64,000 bases of DNA from Streptomyces sp. PKU-EA00015 (GCF_013387495.1 NZ_JABZEE010000007.1:248001-312000); one strand, 5' to 3'; counted from the first letter of the stretch, positions 51,370 to 60,260 are shown. Notes: generated from the letters alone by a model not told the origin. Numbers and translations are program-made.

Positions 51370-52755
51370 TCAGATGAGCGGGACGGTCTCGGACTGGTCG
51401 TCGGACCAGGCGGTCAGCGGCACGAAGCCCGCGTGGCCGAACTCGCCGAAGACGGTGACCGGCCGCCCGCCCGCGAGCGAGACGAGCTTCCACAGGCCCG
51501 GCCGGGACAGGGCGGAGGCCGCCACGGGCAGCGCGCCCCCGCCGGCCGGGGCGCCGTCCGCCGTCCCCTCCGGGCCGTCGGCGCCGCCCGCGTCGGCCAG
51601 CTGCCAGCCCTCGCCTGCCGGCAGCGGCACGACGCCGGAGAGCGTGACCGGCCAGGACTCCAGCCACGGGTCGTCCCGCAGCGCGCGCCCGTACGCCTCG
51701 ACGGCCGAAGCGCAGGAACCGCCCGGCGGCGGCGTGCCGATGGGGACGGGCGCGGTGAACAGCTCGCCCACCTCGGCCCGCAGCGGGGCAGCCCCGCCGT
51801 GCAGGGCGAGCTCGGCCTCGACCATCAGGCCCACGGGAAGCGCCAGTTGGGGTGAGCGGCCCGCCGCCCCGAACGAGAGCAGCAGGACCGTCCGGCCCGA
51901 CTCGCGTCCGTACAGCCAGATCCGGCGGGTGGTGAGCTTGCCGTCGGACGAGTCGTACTGCGCGAGGATCAGCCAGTGGTCCCGGATCCGGTCGCCCTCG
52001 GCGGCGGACGGGAGCCCGACCTGTGTGCGCACGGTGGCCGCCAGCGGCTCCGGCAGCCGCTCGCGTCCCAGCCACGCGGAGTCCAGCAGGTGGATCAGGG
52101 CGCACTCCTCCAGCAGCCGCACCGGCCAGCCGGGCCCGGAGCCCGGGATCGCACCCAACTCGCGGACGCGCGCGGCGAGTCCCGGTGCCTGCGCGTCGAC
52201 CATGCGGGCGGCTGTCTCCTCCCACAAGCCGTAGCCGGACTGCTCGGCGGACGCGAGTCCGCCGCGCAGCAGGTCGGCCAGCCGCTGCTCCAGCTCCGTG
52301 GCCCCCGCGGTGATGCGACCGGCCCGGCGCTCGGCGCGCCGCCGCGCCGCCTCCGGGTCGGCGCTCTTCGCCGGCGCTCCCGCGTCTCCCGCCACCTGGT
52401 CCGCTGCGCGCTTCCTGCGCCCGGACAGCCATTCCCCGGCCCAGTCCGGAACCGCGCCGTCCGCCACGGTCTGCTCGTCCGCGGACCACAGCAGCAGCAG
52501 TCCGATCGCGTGCTTGCAGGGAAACTTCCGGCTCGGACAACTGCACTTGCAGGCCGGGCCCGTGGTGTCCACCACCGTCTGGTACGGCCGGCTGCCGCTG
52601 CCCTTGCACAGGCCCCACACCCCGCCCGATCCGTCGCAGCCGGCGCCCGACCACGGCCCGGCCGCGGACAGCTTGTTCCCCGCTTTGCGTGATGCGTCGT
52701 CAGGAGCCAGCGACAGCACCTGTTCCGACGTCCAGCGCACCCCGTGCTGATTCAT
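51370..52755 (-). CDS. SWIM zinc-finger protein
   Basis: 461 residues. The SWIM zinc-finger (CKCSCPSRKFPCKHAIGLLL, about residues 69-88) supplies the CxC...CxH metal ligands and usually mediates DNA or protein binding. The rest is a large alpha/beta region of unknown fold (GRESGRTVLLLSFGAAGRSP). The ATG at 52755 is used. It has no Shine-Dalgarno, and the -10 box TAGCGT ends seven nt before it, so the mRNA is expected to be leaderless. First gene of a two-gene operon with DUF5691; divergent from the MoxR trio. Confidence 0.85.
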   Translation of the reverse strand: MNQHGVRWTSEQVLSLAPDDASRKAGNKLSAAGPWSGAGCDGSGGVWGLCKGSGSRPYQTVVDTTGPACKCSCPSRKFPCKHAIGLLLLWSADEQTVADGAVPDWAGEWLSGRRKRAADQVAGDAGAPAKSADPEAARRRAERRAGRITAGATELEQRLADLLRGGLASAEQSGYGLWEETAARMVDAQAPGLAARVRELGAIPGSGPGWPVRLLEECALIHLLDSAWLGRERLPEPLAATVRTQVGLPSAAEGDRIRDHWLILAQYDSSDGKLTTRRIWLYGRESGRTVLLLSFGAAGRSPQLALPVGLMVEAELALHGGAAPLRAEVGELFTAPVPIGTPPPGGSCASAVEAYGRALRDDPWLESWPVTLSGVVPLPAGEGWQLADAGGADGPEGTADGAPAGGGALPVAASALSRPGLWKLVSLAGGRPVTVFGEFGHAGFVPLTAWSDDQSETVPLI

Positions 52756-52762
52756 GTCCACG

Positions 52763-52785
52763 ACGCTATGGGCCACCACTGACAA
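52763..52785 (-). promoter_or_regulatory. PafBC-type DNA-damage promoter of SWIM operon
   Basis: On the minus strand TTGTCAGTG (52785-52777), exactly eight bases, then TAGCGT (52768-52763) match the whole RecA-NDp pattern TTGTCRGTG-N8-TANNNT. The transcript would begin at about the ATG at 52755. Confidence 0.75.
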
Positions 52786-52822
52786 AGGGCTCCGACCTGC
52801 GACGGCGGTCGATTGTCAGTGG
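52776..52822. repeat. Perfect 10-bp inverted repeat CCACTGACAA / TTGTCAGTGG
   Basis: Arms at 52776-52785 and 52813-52822 are separated by 27 bp in the 118-bp divergent region. Each arm is the upstream activator element of an outward-facing promoter, so the symmetry comes from paired promoters rather than one operator. Confidence 0.9.
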
Positions 52823-52835
52823 CATGGTGCACGGT
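52813..52835 (+). promoter_or_regulatory. PafBC-type DNA-damage promoter of MoxR operon
   Basis: TTGTCAGTG (52813-52821), eight bases, then CACGGT (52830-52835). The upstream element is perfect; the -10 box differs from TANNNT in its first base. The leader to the MoxR start would be about 32 nt and carries GGAGGGG. Confidence 0.65.
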
Positions 52836-52873
52836 GGATCACACAACGGGTCGAACGATCTGGAGGGGGATCC

Positions 52874-53986
52874 ATGACCGTGTCCGAAACCGGGACCACC
52901 AGCGGAGCCGAGGCCCTGCGGCCGCATGCGGAGGACGCCTTCGCCGACGAGCTGAAGGCGCTCGCCGCACACGACGACCGGCAGCGGCCGGTGAACTGGC
53001 GGCTGTCGCCCTGGGCCGTCGCCACCTACCTCCTCGGCGGCACGCTCTCCGACGGCACCGTCATCACTCCCAAGTACGTGGGACCGCGCAGGATCGTGGA
53101 GGTCGCCGTCACCACGCTCGCCACCGACCGCGCCCTGCTCCTTCTCGGCGTGCCGGGCACGGCGAAGACGTGGGTGTCCGAGCACCTCGCCGCGGCCGTC
53201 AGCGGCGACTCCACGCTGCTCGTGCAGGGCACGGCCGGCACGCCGGAGGAAGCCATCCGGTACGGGTGGAACTACGCGCAGCTGCTCGCCCACGGGCCCA
53301 GCCGCGACGCCCTCGTGCCCAGCCCCGTCATGCGCGCCATGTCGGAGGGCATGACCGCGCGGGTCGAGGAGCTCACCCGTATCCCGGCGGACGTGCAGGA
53401 CACCCTGATCACGATCCTGTCCGAGAAGACCCTGCCGGTCCCGGAGCTGGGCCAGGAGGTCCAGGCGGTGCGCGGGTTCAACCTGATCGCCACGGCCAAC
53501 GACCGCGACCGCGGGGTCAACGACCTCTCCAGCGCGCTGCGCAGGCGGTTCAACACGGTCGTGCTGCCGCTGCCCGCGACACCGGACGCCGAGGTCGACA
53601 TCGTCGCCCGCCGAGTCGACCAGATAGGGCGTTCGCTCGACCTGCCCGCGGTGCCGGAGGGCCTCGACGAGATCCGCCGCGTGGTCACCGTCTTCCGCGA
53701 GCTGCGGGACGGCGTCTCCACGGACGGCCGAACCAAGGTCAAGTCCCCTTCGGGCACGCTCTCCACGGCCGAGGCGATCTCCGTGGTCACGGGCGGCCTC
53801 GCCCTCGCCGCACACTTCGGCGACGGCGTGCTGCGCCCGCAGGACGTCGCGGCCGGCATCCTCGGCGCGGTCGTGCGCGATCCTGCGGCGGACCGGGTGA
53901 TCTGGCAGGAGTACCTGGAGACCGTGGTGCGCGAGCGGGACGGCTGGAAGGACTTCTACCGCGCCTGCCGCGAGGTGAGCGCATGA
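52874..53986 (+). CDS. MoxR-type AAA+ ATPase
   Basis: 370-residue AAA+ chaperone ATPase of the MoxR kind, which usually remodels or metallates a target presented by a VWA protein. Walker A is GVPGTAKTW (about residue 95). The Walker B position reads ARVEELTRIP, Glu in place of the usual Asp of the DE pair. Sensor 1 is NLIATANDRDRG, and the arginine-finger segment is SSALRRRFNTVVLPLP. A short helical C-terminal lid follows. The ATG at 52874 has GGAGGGG five nt upstream. First gene of three joined by ATGA overlaps. Confidence 0.9.
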   Translation: MTVSETGTTSGAEALRPHAEDAFADELKALAAHDDRQRPVNWRLSPWAVATYLLGGTLSDGTVITPKYVGPRRIVEVAVTTLATDRALLLLGVPGTAKTWVSEHLAAAVSGDSTLLVQGTAGTPEEAIRYGWNYAQLLAHGPSRDALVPSPVMRAMSEGMTARVEELTRIPADVQDTLITILSEKTLPVPELGQEVQAVRGFNLIATANDRDRGVNDLSSALRRRFNTVVLPLPATPDAEVDIVARRVDQIGRSLDLPAVPEGLDEIRRVVTVFRELRDGVSTDGRTKVKSPSGTLSTAEAISVVTGGLALAAHFGDGVLRPQDVAAGILGAVVRDPAADRVIWQEYLETVVRERDGWKDFYRACREVSA

Positions 53987-56409
53987 CCGGCCCGCTCCTG
54001 CTCGGCGTCCGCCACCACGGGCCGGGCTCGGCCCGGGCGGTGCGGGCCGCGCTGGACGCGGCGTCGCCGCGGGCCGTCCTGATCGAGGGACCGCCCGAGG
54101 GCGACGCGCTGCTGCCCCTGGCCGCGGACGAGCAGATGCGCCCGCCGGTCGCGCTGCTCGCCCACGCGGTCGACGACCCGGGCCGGGCGGCGTTCTGGCC
54201 GTTGGCGGAGTTCAGCCCCGAGTGGGTGGCGATCCGCTGGGCCCTGGCGCACGACGTGCCCGTCCGCTTCATCGACCTGCCGGCCGCGCACGCGCTGGCG
54301 ATGGAGCCGGACCACGCCCCCGCCCACCCCACGGCCCCGGCGGACGCCGGCTCCGCCGACCCGACCGGCTCCGTCGGCCCCAGCGGCTCCGCCGCCCGCC
54401 CCGAGCCCGCCGGACCCGCCGGCCCCGCCGGACCCGACCCCACGGGGGCGGAGCCCGCCGGTGTGGCCGAGCCGGGGGACGTGCGGATCGATCCCATCGG
54501 GGTGCTCGCCGAGGCCGCCGGGTACGACGACCCCGAGCGCTGGTGGGAGGACGTCGTCGAGCACCGGGGCCGTGGTACGGGCGGCGCCGGAGGGAGCGAT
54601 GCCCACGGGCCGTTCGTCGCGCTGGGCGAGGCCATGGCCGCCCTCCGGGAGACGTACGGGCACGGCGGGCACGACCGGGACCTCGTCCGCGAGGCCTACA
54701 TGCGCGTGCAGTTGCGCGCCGCCCGCAAGGAGTTCGGGGACGGGGTCGCCGTCGTCTGCGGCGCCTGGCACGTCCCGGCGCTCGCACAGAAGACGACCGT
54801 CGCGGCCGACCGCGCCCTCCTCAAGGGACTGCCCAAGGTCAGGACCGAGATGACCTGGGTGCCCTGGACGCACCGCCGCCTCGCGCGGCACTCCGGATAC
54901 GGCGCCGGCATCGACTCGCCCGGCTGGTACGGCCATCTGTTCGCCGCGCCGGACCGGCCCGTCGAGCGCTGGATGACCAAGGTCGCCGGCCTGCTGCGGG
55001 ACGAGGACCACATGGTGTCGTCCGCGCACGTCATCGAGGCGGTGCGCCTCGCCGAGACCCTCGCCGTCGTGCGCGGCCGCCCGCTCGCCGGGCTCAGCGA
55101 GACCACCGACGCCGTACGGGCCGTGATGTGCGACGGTTCCGACGTGCCGCTCGACCTCGTCAGGGACCGGCTCGTCGTCGGCGACGTGCTCGGCGAAGTG
55201 CCGGACGACGCCCCGGCCGTTCCGCTGCAGCGCGACCTGGCCAGGCAGCAGCGCAGCCTCCGCCTCAAGCCGGAGGCGCTGGAGCGCGAGCTGGAGCTCG
55301 ACCTGCGCAAGGACAGCGACGGCGGCAAGAGCCGGCTGCTGCACCGGCTGCGCCTCCTCGGTGTCCACTGGGGCGAGCCGGCGGCCGGGCGGGGGAGCAC
55401 CGGCACGTTCCGCGAGACGTGGCGGCTGCGCTGGGAGCCCGAGCTGTTCGTGAGGGTCGCCGAGGCGGGCGTATGGGGCACCACCGTGCTCTCGGCCGCC
55501 ACGGCGAAGGCCGAGTCGCAGGCCCTCGCGGCCACGGCACTCGGGGACGTCACGGCACTGGCCGAGCAGTGCCTCCTCGCCGAACTGCCCGACGCGCTCC
55601 CCGTGGTGATGACCGCGCTCGCCGACCGGGCCGCCCTCGACGCGGACGTGAGCCACCTCGCGCAGGCGCTGCCCGCCCTCGCCCGCTCCCTGCGCTACGG
55701 GGACGTGCGGGCCACGGACACGGCCGCGCTCGCCGAGGTCGCTGCCGGTCTCGCCGAGCGGATCTGCGTCGGGCTGCCGCCCGCCTGCAGCGGTCTCGAC
55801 GCCGACGCCGCCGCGGAGATGCGCGGCCGTCTCGACGGCGTGCACACCGCGATCGGACTGCTGCCCGACTCCGCCGAGATGAGCGGGCGCTGGCAGGCGG
55901 TGCTGCGCAAGCTCGCCGCCCGTGAATCGGTTCCCGGCGTCATACGCGGGCGCGCGGCGCGGCTGCTGCTGGACGACGGACGGCTCGCGGAGGACGAGGC
56001 CGCCCGGCTCATGGCCCTCGCGCTCTCCCCGGCCACGCAGCCGGCCGAAGCGGCCGCGTGGATCGAGGGGTTCGTCGGCGGGGCATCCGGAGGAGGGCTG
56101 CTGCTCGTCCACGACGAACGGCTGCTCGGTCTGGTGGACGCCTGGCTGACGGGCGTGCCCGCGGACGCGTTCACGGACGTGCTGCCTCTGCTGCGGCGCA
56201 CATTCTCGGCGTACGAGCCCGGCGTGCGACGGACACTCGGCGAGCTCGTGCGCCGCGGGCCGGCCGAGGTCGCGGGCCCGGCCCACGCGCAGACCGCGGT
56301 CCCGGGCTTCGGACCGGGACTCGACGACGCGCGCGCCGACGCGGTCCTGCCCGTACTGCGCCTGCTTCTGGACATCGACGACAACGACCTTGCGGGGGTG
56401 GCCCGATGA
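53983..56409 (+). CDS. DUF5682 protein, TraB/EreA-like fold suspected
   Basis: 808 residues of the family I know as DUF5682. The N-terminal third looks like an EreA/ChaN/TraB-type hydrolase fold: GVRHHGPGSARAVRAAL, a following EGPPEGDALLP, FIDLPAAHALAM, and later VVCGAWHVPALAQ, giving conserved His and Glu residues. A Pro/Ala/Gly linker (about residues 105-165) interrupts it. The C-terminal half is helical and mostly featureless. Catalysis is not established. The ATG at 53983 overlaps the MoxR stop and its stop overlaps the VWA start, so all three are made together. Confidence 0.8.
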   Translation: MTGPLLLGVRHHGPGSARAVRAALDAASPRAVLIEGPPEGDALLPLAADEQMRPPVALLAHAVDDPGRAAFWPLAEFSPEWVAIRWALAHDVPVRFIDLPAAHALAMEPDHAPAHPTAPADAGSADPTGSVGPSGSAARPEPAGPAGPAGPDPTGAEPAGVAEPGDVRIDPIGVLAEAAGYDDPERWWEDVVEHRGRGTGGAGGSDAHGPFVALGEAMAALRETYGHGGHDRDLVREAYMRVQLRAARKEFGDGVAVVCGAWHVPALAQKTTVAADRALLKGLPKVRTEMTWVPWTHRRLARHSGYGAGIDSPGWYGHLFAAPDRPVERWMTKVAGLLRDEDHMVSSAHVIEAVRLAETLAVVRGRPLAGLSETTDAVRAVMCDGSDVPLDLVRDRLVVGDVLGEVPDDAPAVPLQRDLARQQRSLRLKPEALERELELDLRKDSDGGKSRLLHRLRLLGVHWGEPAAGRGSTGTFRETWRLRWEPELFVRVAEAGVWGTTVLSAATAKAESQALAATALGDVTALAEQCLLAELPDALPVVMTALADRAALDADVSHLAQALPALARSLRYGDVRATDTAALAEVAAGLAERICVGLPPACSGLDADAAAEMRGRLDGVHTAIGLLPDSAEMSGRWQAVLRKLAARESVPGVIRGRAARLLLDDGRLAEDEAARLMALALSPATQPAEAAAWIEGFVGGASGGGLLLVHDERLLGLVDAWLTGVPADAFTDVLPLLRRTFSAYEPGVRRTLGELVRRGPAEVAGPAHAQTAVPGFGPGLDDARADAVLPVLRLLLDIDDNDLAGVAR

Positions 56410-57581
56410 CACCGGCGACGACACAGACCGCTGCCGGCCACGACGAGCGGCTGCGCCGGTGGCGGCTGGTGCTGGGCGGCGAGGAGGCCGACGGCACCGG
56501 CTGCGCCCTGACCGGCACGGACGCCGCGATGGACGGTGCGCTCACCTCGCTCTACGGTGCCCGCACCGGGACCGGTTCCCGCTCCGGGAGCCGTTCCGCC
56601 GGACTCGGCGCGTCCGCGCCGTCCGTGGCCCGCTGGCTCGGCGACATCCGTACGTACTTCCCCAGTTCCGTCGTCCAGGTCATGCAGCGGGACGCGATCG
56701 ACCGCCTCGGTCTGTCGACGCTGCTGCTGGAGCCGGAGATGCTGGAGGCGGTGGAGGCGGACGTCCACCTCGTCGGCACGCTGCTCTCCCTCAACAAGGC
56801 GATGCCCGAGACGACGAAGGAGACCGCGAGGGCGGTCGTGCGCAAGGTTGTCGAGCAGCTGGAGAAGAAGCTCGCCACCCGTACCCGCTCCACGCTGACC
56901 GGAGCGCTGGACCGTTCCGCCAGGATCAGCCGGCCGCGCCACCGCGACATCGACTGGGACCGCACGATCCGGGCGAACCTGAAGAACTACCTGCCGGAGT
57001 TCAACACCGTCGTCCCCGAGCGGCTCATCGGTTACGGGCGGGCGTCGCGGTCCGTGAAGAAGGAGGTCGTCCTCTGCATCGACCAGTCGGGGTCGATGGC
57101 CGCGTCCGTCGTGTACGCCTCGGTGTTCGGCGCGGTGCTGGCATCGATGCGCTCCATCGCCACGCGGCTCGTCGTCTTCGACACGGCGGTGGTGGACCTG
57201 ACCGACCAGCTCGACGATCCGGTGGACGTGCTGTTCGGCACGCAGCTCGGCGGCGGGACGGACATCAACAGGGCGCTCGCGTACTGCCAGTCGCAGATCA
57301 CCCGCCCCGCGGACACCGTGGTCGTGCTCATCAGCGACCTCTACGAGGGCGGTATACGGGACGAGATGCTCAAGCGCGTCGCGGCCATGAAGGCGTCGGG
57401 CGTGCAGTTCGTCGCGCTGCTCGCGCTCTCCGACGAGGGCGCGCCGGCCTACGACCGCGAGCACGCGGCGGCGCTCGCGGCCCTCGGCGCACCGGCCTTC
57501 GCGTGCACGCCGGACCTGTTCCCGGACGTCATGGCGGCGGCGATAGAGAAGCGCCCGCTTCCGGTGCCGGCGGCGGACTGA
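56406..57581 (+). CDS. VWA-domain protein (CoxE-like) with intact MIDAS
   Basis: 391 residues. The N-terminal half is helical (EMLEAVEADVHLVGTLLSLNKAMPE), followed by a von Willebrand A domain. The metal-ion-dependent adhesion site is complete: DQSGSM, the Thr in LGGGTDINRAL and the Asp in VVLISDLYEGG. Such proteins are the substrate-recognition partners of MoxR ATPases. ATG at 56406 overlapping the DUF5682 stop. The trio resembles other MoxR/VWA modules that mature or remodel protein complexes; the target here is unknown. Confidence 0.88.
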   Translation: MTPATTQTAAGHDERLRRWRLVLGGEEADGTGCALTGTDAAMDGALTSLYGARTGTGSRSGSRSAGLGASAPSVARWLGDIRTYFPSSVVQVMQRDAIDRLGLSTLLLEPEMLEAVEADVHLVGTLLSLNKAMPETTKETARAVVRKVVEQLEKKLATRTRSTLTGALDRSARISRPRHRDIDWDRTIRANLKNYLPEFNTVVPERLIGYGRASRSVKKEVVLCIDQSGSMAASVVYASVFGAVLASMRSIATRLVVFDTAVVDLTDQLDDPVDVLFGTQLGGGTDINRALAYCQSQITRPADTVVVLISDLYEGGIRDEMLKRVAAMKASGVQFVALLALSDEGAPAYDREHAAALAALGAPAFACTPDLFPDVMAAAIEKRPLPVPAAD

Positions 57582-57866
57582 GCCTGCCGGCCGAAGTCAC
57601 CGGCGTCCGACGTGACATGCGGGCCCGGGCACCAGGCAGGCGCGCGGCGCGAGGCGCACAGGTCCCGCTCGAACCGGCAGGGCAGCGGGCGGGGCGGGAG
57701 CGTGAGGGGGTGCGGTGGAAGGCCGGCGGGGTCGGTCATACCGGACATGATGGTGTATCAGCCGCATCGGCAGACATGGTGACTCATCAGTAACACGGGA
57801 CTTGCGCCGCCCCCGGAGGCTCGTGCGAGCATCGTGCCGCTCCCGACCGAAAAGGGCTCTTCCTCC

Positions 57867-58766
57867 GTGACCTCCGCAGCGCTTTCTCCCGCTGCCGTCC
57901 TGTGCGCGTTGCGCCGGGCGGTGGCCGGTTCGCGTGCGCTGCGCGTTCTGCTGCTCCTCGCCGGGCTCCTGACGCTCGGTCTGCTCTGGGGCGGTCAGGC
58001 GCACGCCGTGGAGGCACACGCCGAGGTCCGTGCCGGGGTGGAAGCGGGTGCCGACGTCCACTCCGGCGTCGTCGGCCGTGCCGACCCGGAAGAGGCGGAC
58101 GGCCTGGTCGGCGTGGACGGGCCGGACGATCCGGCCGGCTCCTTGTCGCCGGGGCAGGATGCACGGGAGCACGCGGCGATCCGCGAACTGACGCGTGCCG
58201 CCGCGGGCGCGGCTGACGGCGTCCGTGAGGCGGTGCGGCCCGTCGTCGGGACGGTGCACGACCTCACCGAGGTGCTGTCCCGGGCGCTGCCGCTCCCGGC
58301 CCCGGGTGAACTGCCCGCGATCCCCGGCGGTCCCGAGGCCCCGTGGCCCGTGACGGACATCGCGCCCTCCACGGTCCGGGGCAGCGGTCTCACGGCCACG
58401 GCATCGGCCGTGACCGGCGACGCCGGTGCGGCCGGACGGCCCGCCGCCGACGCCCGTTCCGGCCCTGCCGTCGGGTACGCCGGCGGTACGTGGCCGGGTT
58501 GGTCGCCGGACGCGTCCGTCGCGCCGGCCGTGACGCCCGTCCTCGTCTCGGCGCCCGATCAGGGCCCGGTGCCGGTCCGCCCCTGCGGCTTCGTGCCCGG
58601 GACCGTGCAGCACAGCGGCGAGAACCACACGCCGCGCCCGGGCGACCAGCACGCGGCGGCGTGTGCGGACGGGGCGCGGGACGCGCTCGTGTCCGGCCAG
58701 GTCTGTCCGGCGGCCGAGCCGCCGACCCGCGACAGGCCGCGCGACATTCTCGAATTCCCCGGCTAG
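57867..58766 (+). CDS. Secreted protein, function unknown
   Basis: 299 residues from the GTG at 57867 (AAGGG upstream). A signal peptide (ALRVLLLLAGLLTLGLLWGGQAHA) ends near residue 45. The rest is Ala/Gly/Pro/Asp-rich and probably disordered, with two late cysteines (VRPCGFVPG, ACADGARD). No domain is recognised. It lies 117 bp before another secreted repeat protein in the same direction and may belong with it on the cell surface. Confidence 0.65.
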   Translation: MTSAALSPAAVLCALRRAVAGSRALRVLLLLAGLLTLGLLWGGQAHAVEAHAEVRAGVEAGADVHSGVVGRADPEEADGLVGVDGPDDPAGSLSPGQDAREHAAIRELTRAAAGAADGVREAVRPVVGTVHDLTEVLSRALPLPAPGELPAIPGGPEAPWPVTDIAPSTVRGSGLTATASAVTGDAGAAGRPAADARSGPAVGYAGGTWPGWSPDASVAPAVTPVLVSAPDQGPVPVRPCGFVPGTVQHSGENHTPRPGDQHAAACADGARDALVSGQVCPAAEPPTRDRPRDILEFPG

Positions 58767-58883
58767 GGCAGGCCTTCCCCCGCCTCCTGACCTGCCGCGC
58801 GGGGGTGGACAGGTCTGCCCTCCACTCCGGAAACGGTTCCACCGCTTCCGGACCGCCGAACGAATTCGAAGGATCACCCGAGC

Positions 58884-59948
58884 ATGAACAAGAACATCCG
58901 CCGCTCCATCGCCGTAGCCGCCACGGCCACCGGAATGTGGGCCCTCGGCACCGCCGCCGCGAGCGCCGACGAACTGCCCGTCTCCGTGCCGCTCTCCACG
59001 CCGGACCTGGTGGACGAGGTCACCGACGCGGTCGGCGTCACGGCCGACGCGGGCACCGACGGTGCCTCGGCCGAGGTCCGATCCGCAGGGATCGGCCTCG
59101 TCGGCGCCGAGCTGGAGACCGGGCTGCCGCCGGTCGGCGTCCCGGACGTGACGTCCGAGGTGCAGGACCAGGCCCGCCACTACGTCGACGGCGAGCTCCC
59201 CGCGTACGAGACCCCGTCCGTCGAGACCCCGCAGGTCCAGGTCCCCGAGGTCCAGGTCCCCGAGGTCCAGGTCCCCGAGGTCCAGGTACCCGAGGTCCAG
59301 GTCCCGCAGGTCGACGCGGACATCGACTACCTCTTCGGCCCGCTCTCCGCCTTCGCGGCCCACCTGGAGGAGGCCCCCTCCGACGCGCAGGCGCGGGCCG
59401 AGGGCCTGGTCACCGCGTCCGGCCCGATCGTGGACGAGACGTCCGCGGCCGTGCTGCCGCCGATCGTGGCCACCGCCGTGACCGGTGTCCAGCCGGTCGC
59501 GCACCAGGCCGTCGCCGACGCGGGCGTCCTCGCCCAGGGTGTCGTCTCCGACGTGGCCCCGTTCGCCTACGGGGTCACCGACCAGGTGCAGCCGTTCGCG
59601 TACGGCGTCGCCGAAGAGGTGCAGCCGTTCGCGTACGGCGTGACCGGCGAGGTCGGCCCGTTCGCCGGCGGTGTGCTCTCCGAGGTGCAGCCGCTGGTCG
59701 ACGCCGTCGTCGAGCACGTGGAGCCGCTCGCCCAGGGAGTCGGCGGCAGCGCCACCGGCCTGGCGTACGGCGTGACCGCCGAGGTCGGCCCGTTCGCGGG
59801 CGGTGTGGTCTCCGAGGCCCAGCCGTTCGCGCAGGCCGTCACCGGCGACGTCCAGGCCGACGCCGTGCCCCTCGCGGGCAACGCCGTCTCAGGTGTCCAG
59901 GGCGTCGTCTCCGACGTGACCCCGAGCTACCTGCCGTACGGCATCTGA
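58884..59948 (+). CDS. Secreted repeat protein (VQVPE and VQPFAYGV repeats)
   Basis: 354 residues with a clear signal peptide (MNKNIRRSIAVAATATGMWAL to ASAD). Two repeat classes follow. The pentapeptide VQVPE is tandemly repeated about five times (residues about 117-142). Later there are 11-residue units of the form V-x-PFAYGV-T-x-E (e.g. VQPFAYGVAEE, VGPFAGGVLSE) through the C-terminal half. No enzymatic domain, membrane helix or sorting signal is seen. ATG at 58884 with GAAGGA upstream. Probably an extracellular structural or adhesive protein, possibly on aerial hyphae; that is inference. Confidence 0.75.
   Translation: MNKNIRRSIAVAATATGMWALGTAAASADELPVSVPLSTPDLVDEVTDAVGVTADAGTDGASAEVRSAGIGLVGAELETGLPPVGVPDVTSEVQDQARHYVDGELPAYETPSVETPQVQVPEVQVPEVQVPEVQVPEVQVPQVDADIDYLFGPLSAFAAHLEEAPSDAQARAEGLVTASGPIVDETSAAVLPPIVATAVTGVQPVAHQAVADAGVLAQGVVSDVAPFAYGVTDQVQPFAYGVAEEVQPFAYGVTGEVGPFAGGVLSEVQPLVDAVVEHVEPLAQGVGGSATGLAYGVTAEVGPFAGGVVSEAQPFAQAVTGDVQADAVPLAGNAVSGVQGVVSDVTPSYLPYGI
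59233..59312 (+). repeat. 15-bp tandem repeat encoding VQVPE
   Basis: About five copies of the unit GTCCAGGTCCCCGAG, nearly identical at the DNA level (one copy has GTACCC), lie inside the secreted repeat protein gene. Near-identity of synonymous positions suggests recent expansion by slippage. Confidence 0.9.
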
Positions 59949-59998
59949 GCACGTCCCTGCTCCGGCCGTCGCGCGGCGCGTTCGCGCGCGACGGCTTC

Positions 59999-60034
59999 AC
60001 GGGCGGCCCTCCGCACGGAGGGCCGCCCGTCCTC
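59999..60034 (+). terminator. Terminator after secreted repeat protein gene
   Basis: A 15-bp near-perfect stem (ACGGGCGGCCCTCCG / CGGAGGGCCGCCCGT) with a minimal loop, followed by CCTC. Confidence 0.88.
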
Positions 60035-60260
60035 ACACATCCGCTCCGAGCACGGTGAGTCGCGATCTGTGACCGTAATCACCGCCCAGGTGTGATCTGT
60101 GATTTAGGGACCCGCCTCCAGCGGGGATAACCTGCCAGGCGGACATGCCGCGCCCACGGACACCGTGTGTGCCTCCCTTGTGACAGAGCAGTCACGTTGC
60201 CCTTCGCGGCACGCCCACGCAGACAACGAACCGCGATCATCAGAAAAGGGACGGACGCGC
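60035..60260 (+). promoter_or_regulatory. Upstream region of sucCD
   Basis: This stretch holds a pair of direct repeats GATCTGTGA (60064-60072 and 60094-60102, 30 bp apart). It also holds TTTAGG-N17-GATAAC (60103-60108, 60126-60131) as a weak promoter candidate and a small inverted repeat GTGAC-N6-GTCAC (60180-60184, 60191-60195). Together with the terminator they fill the 312-bp gap before sucC. Confidence 0.4.
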
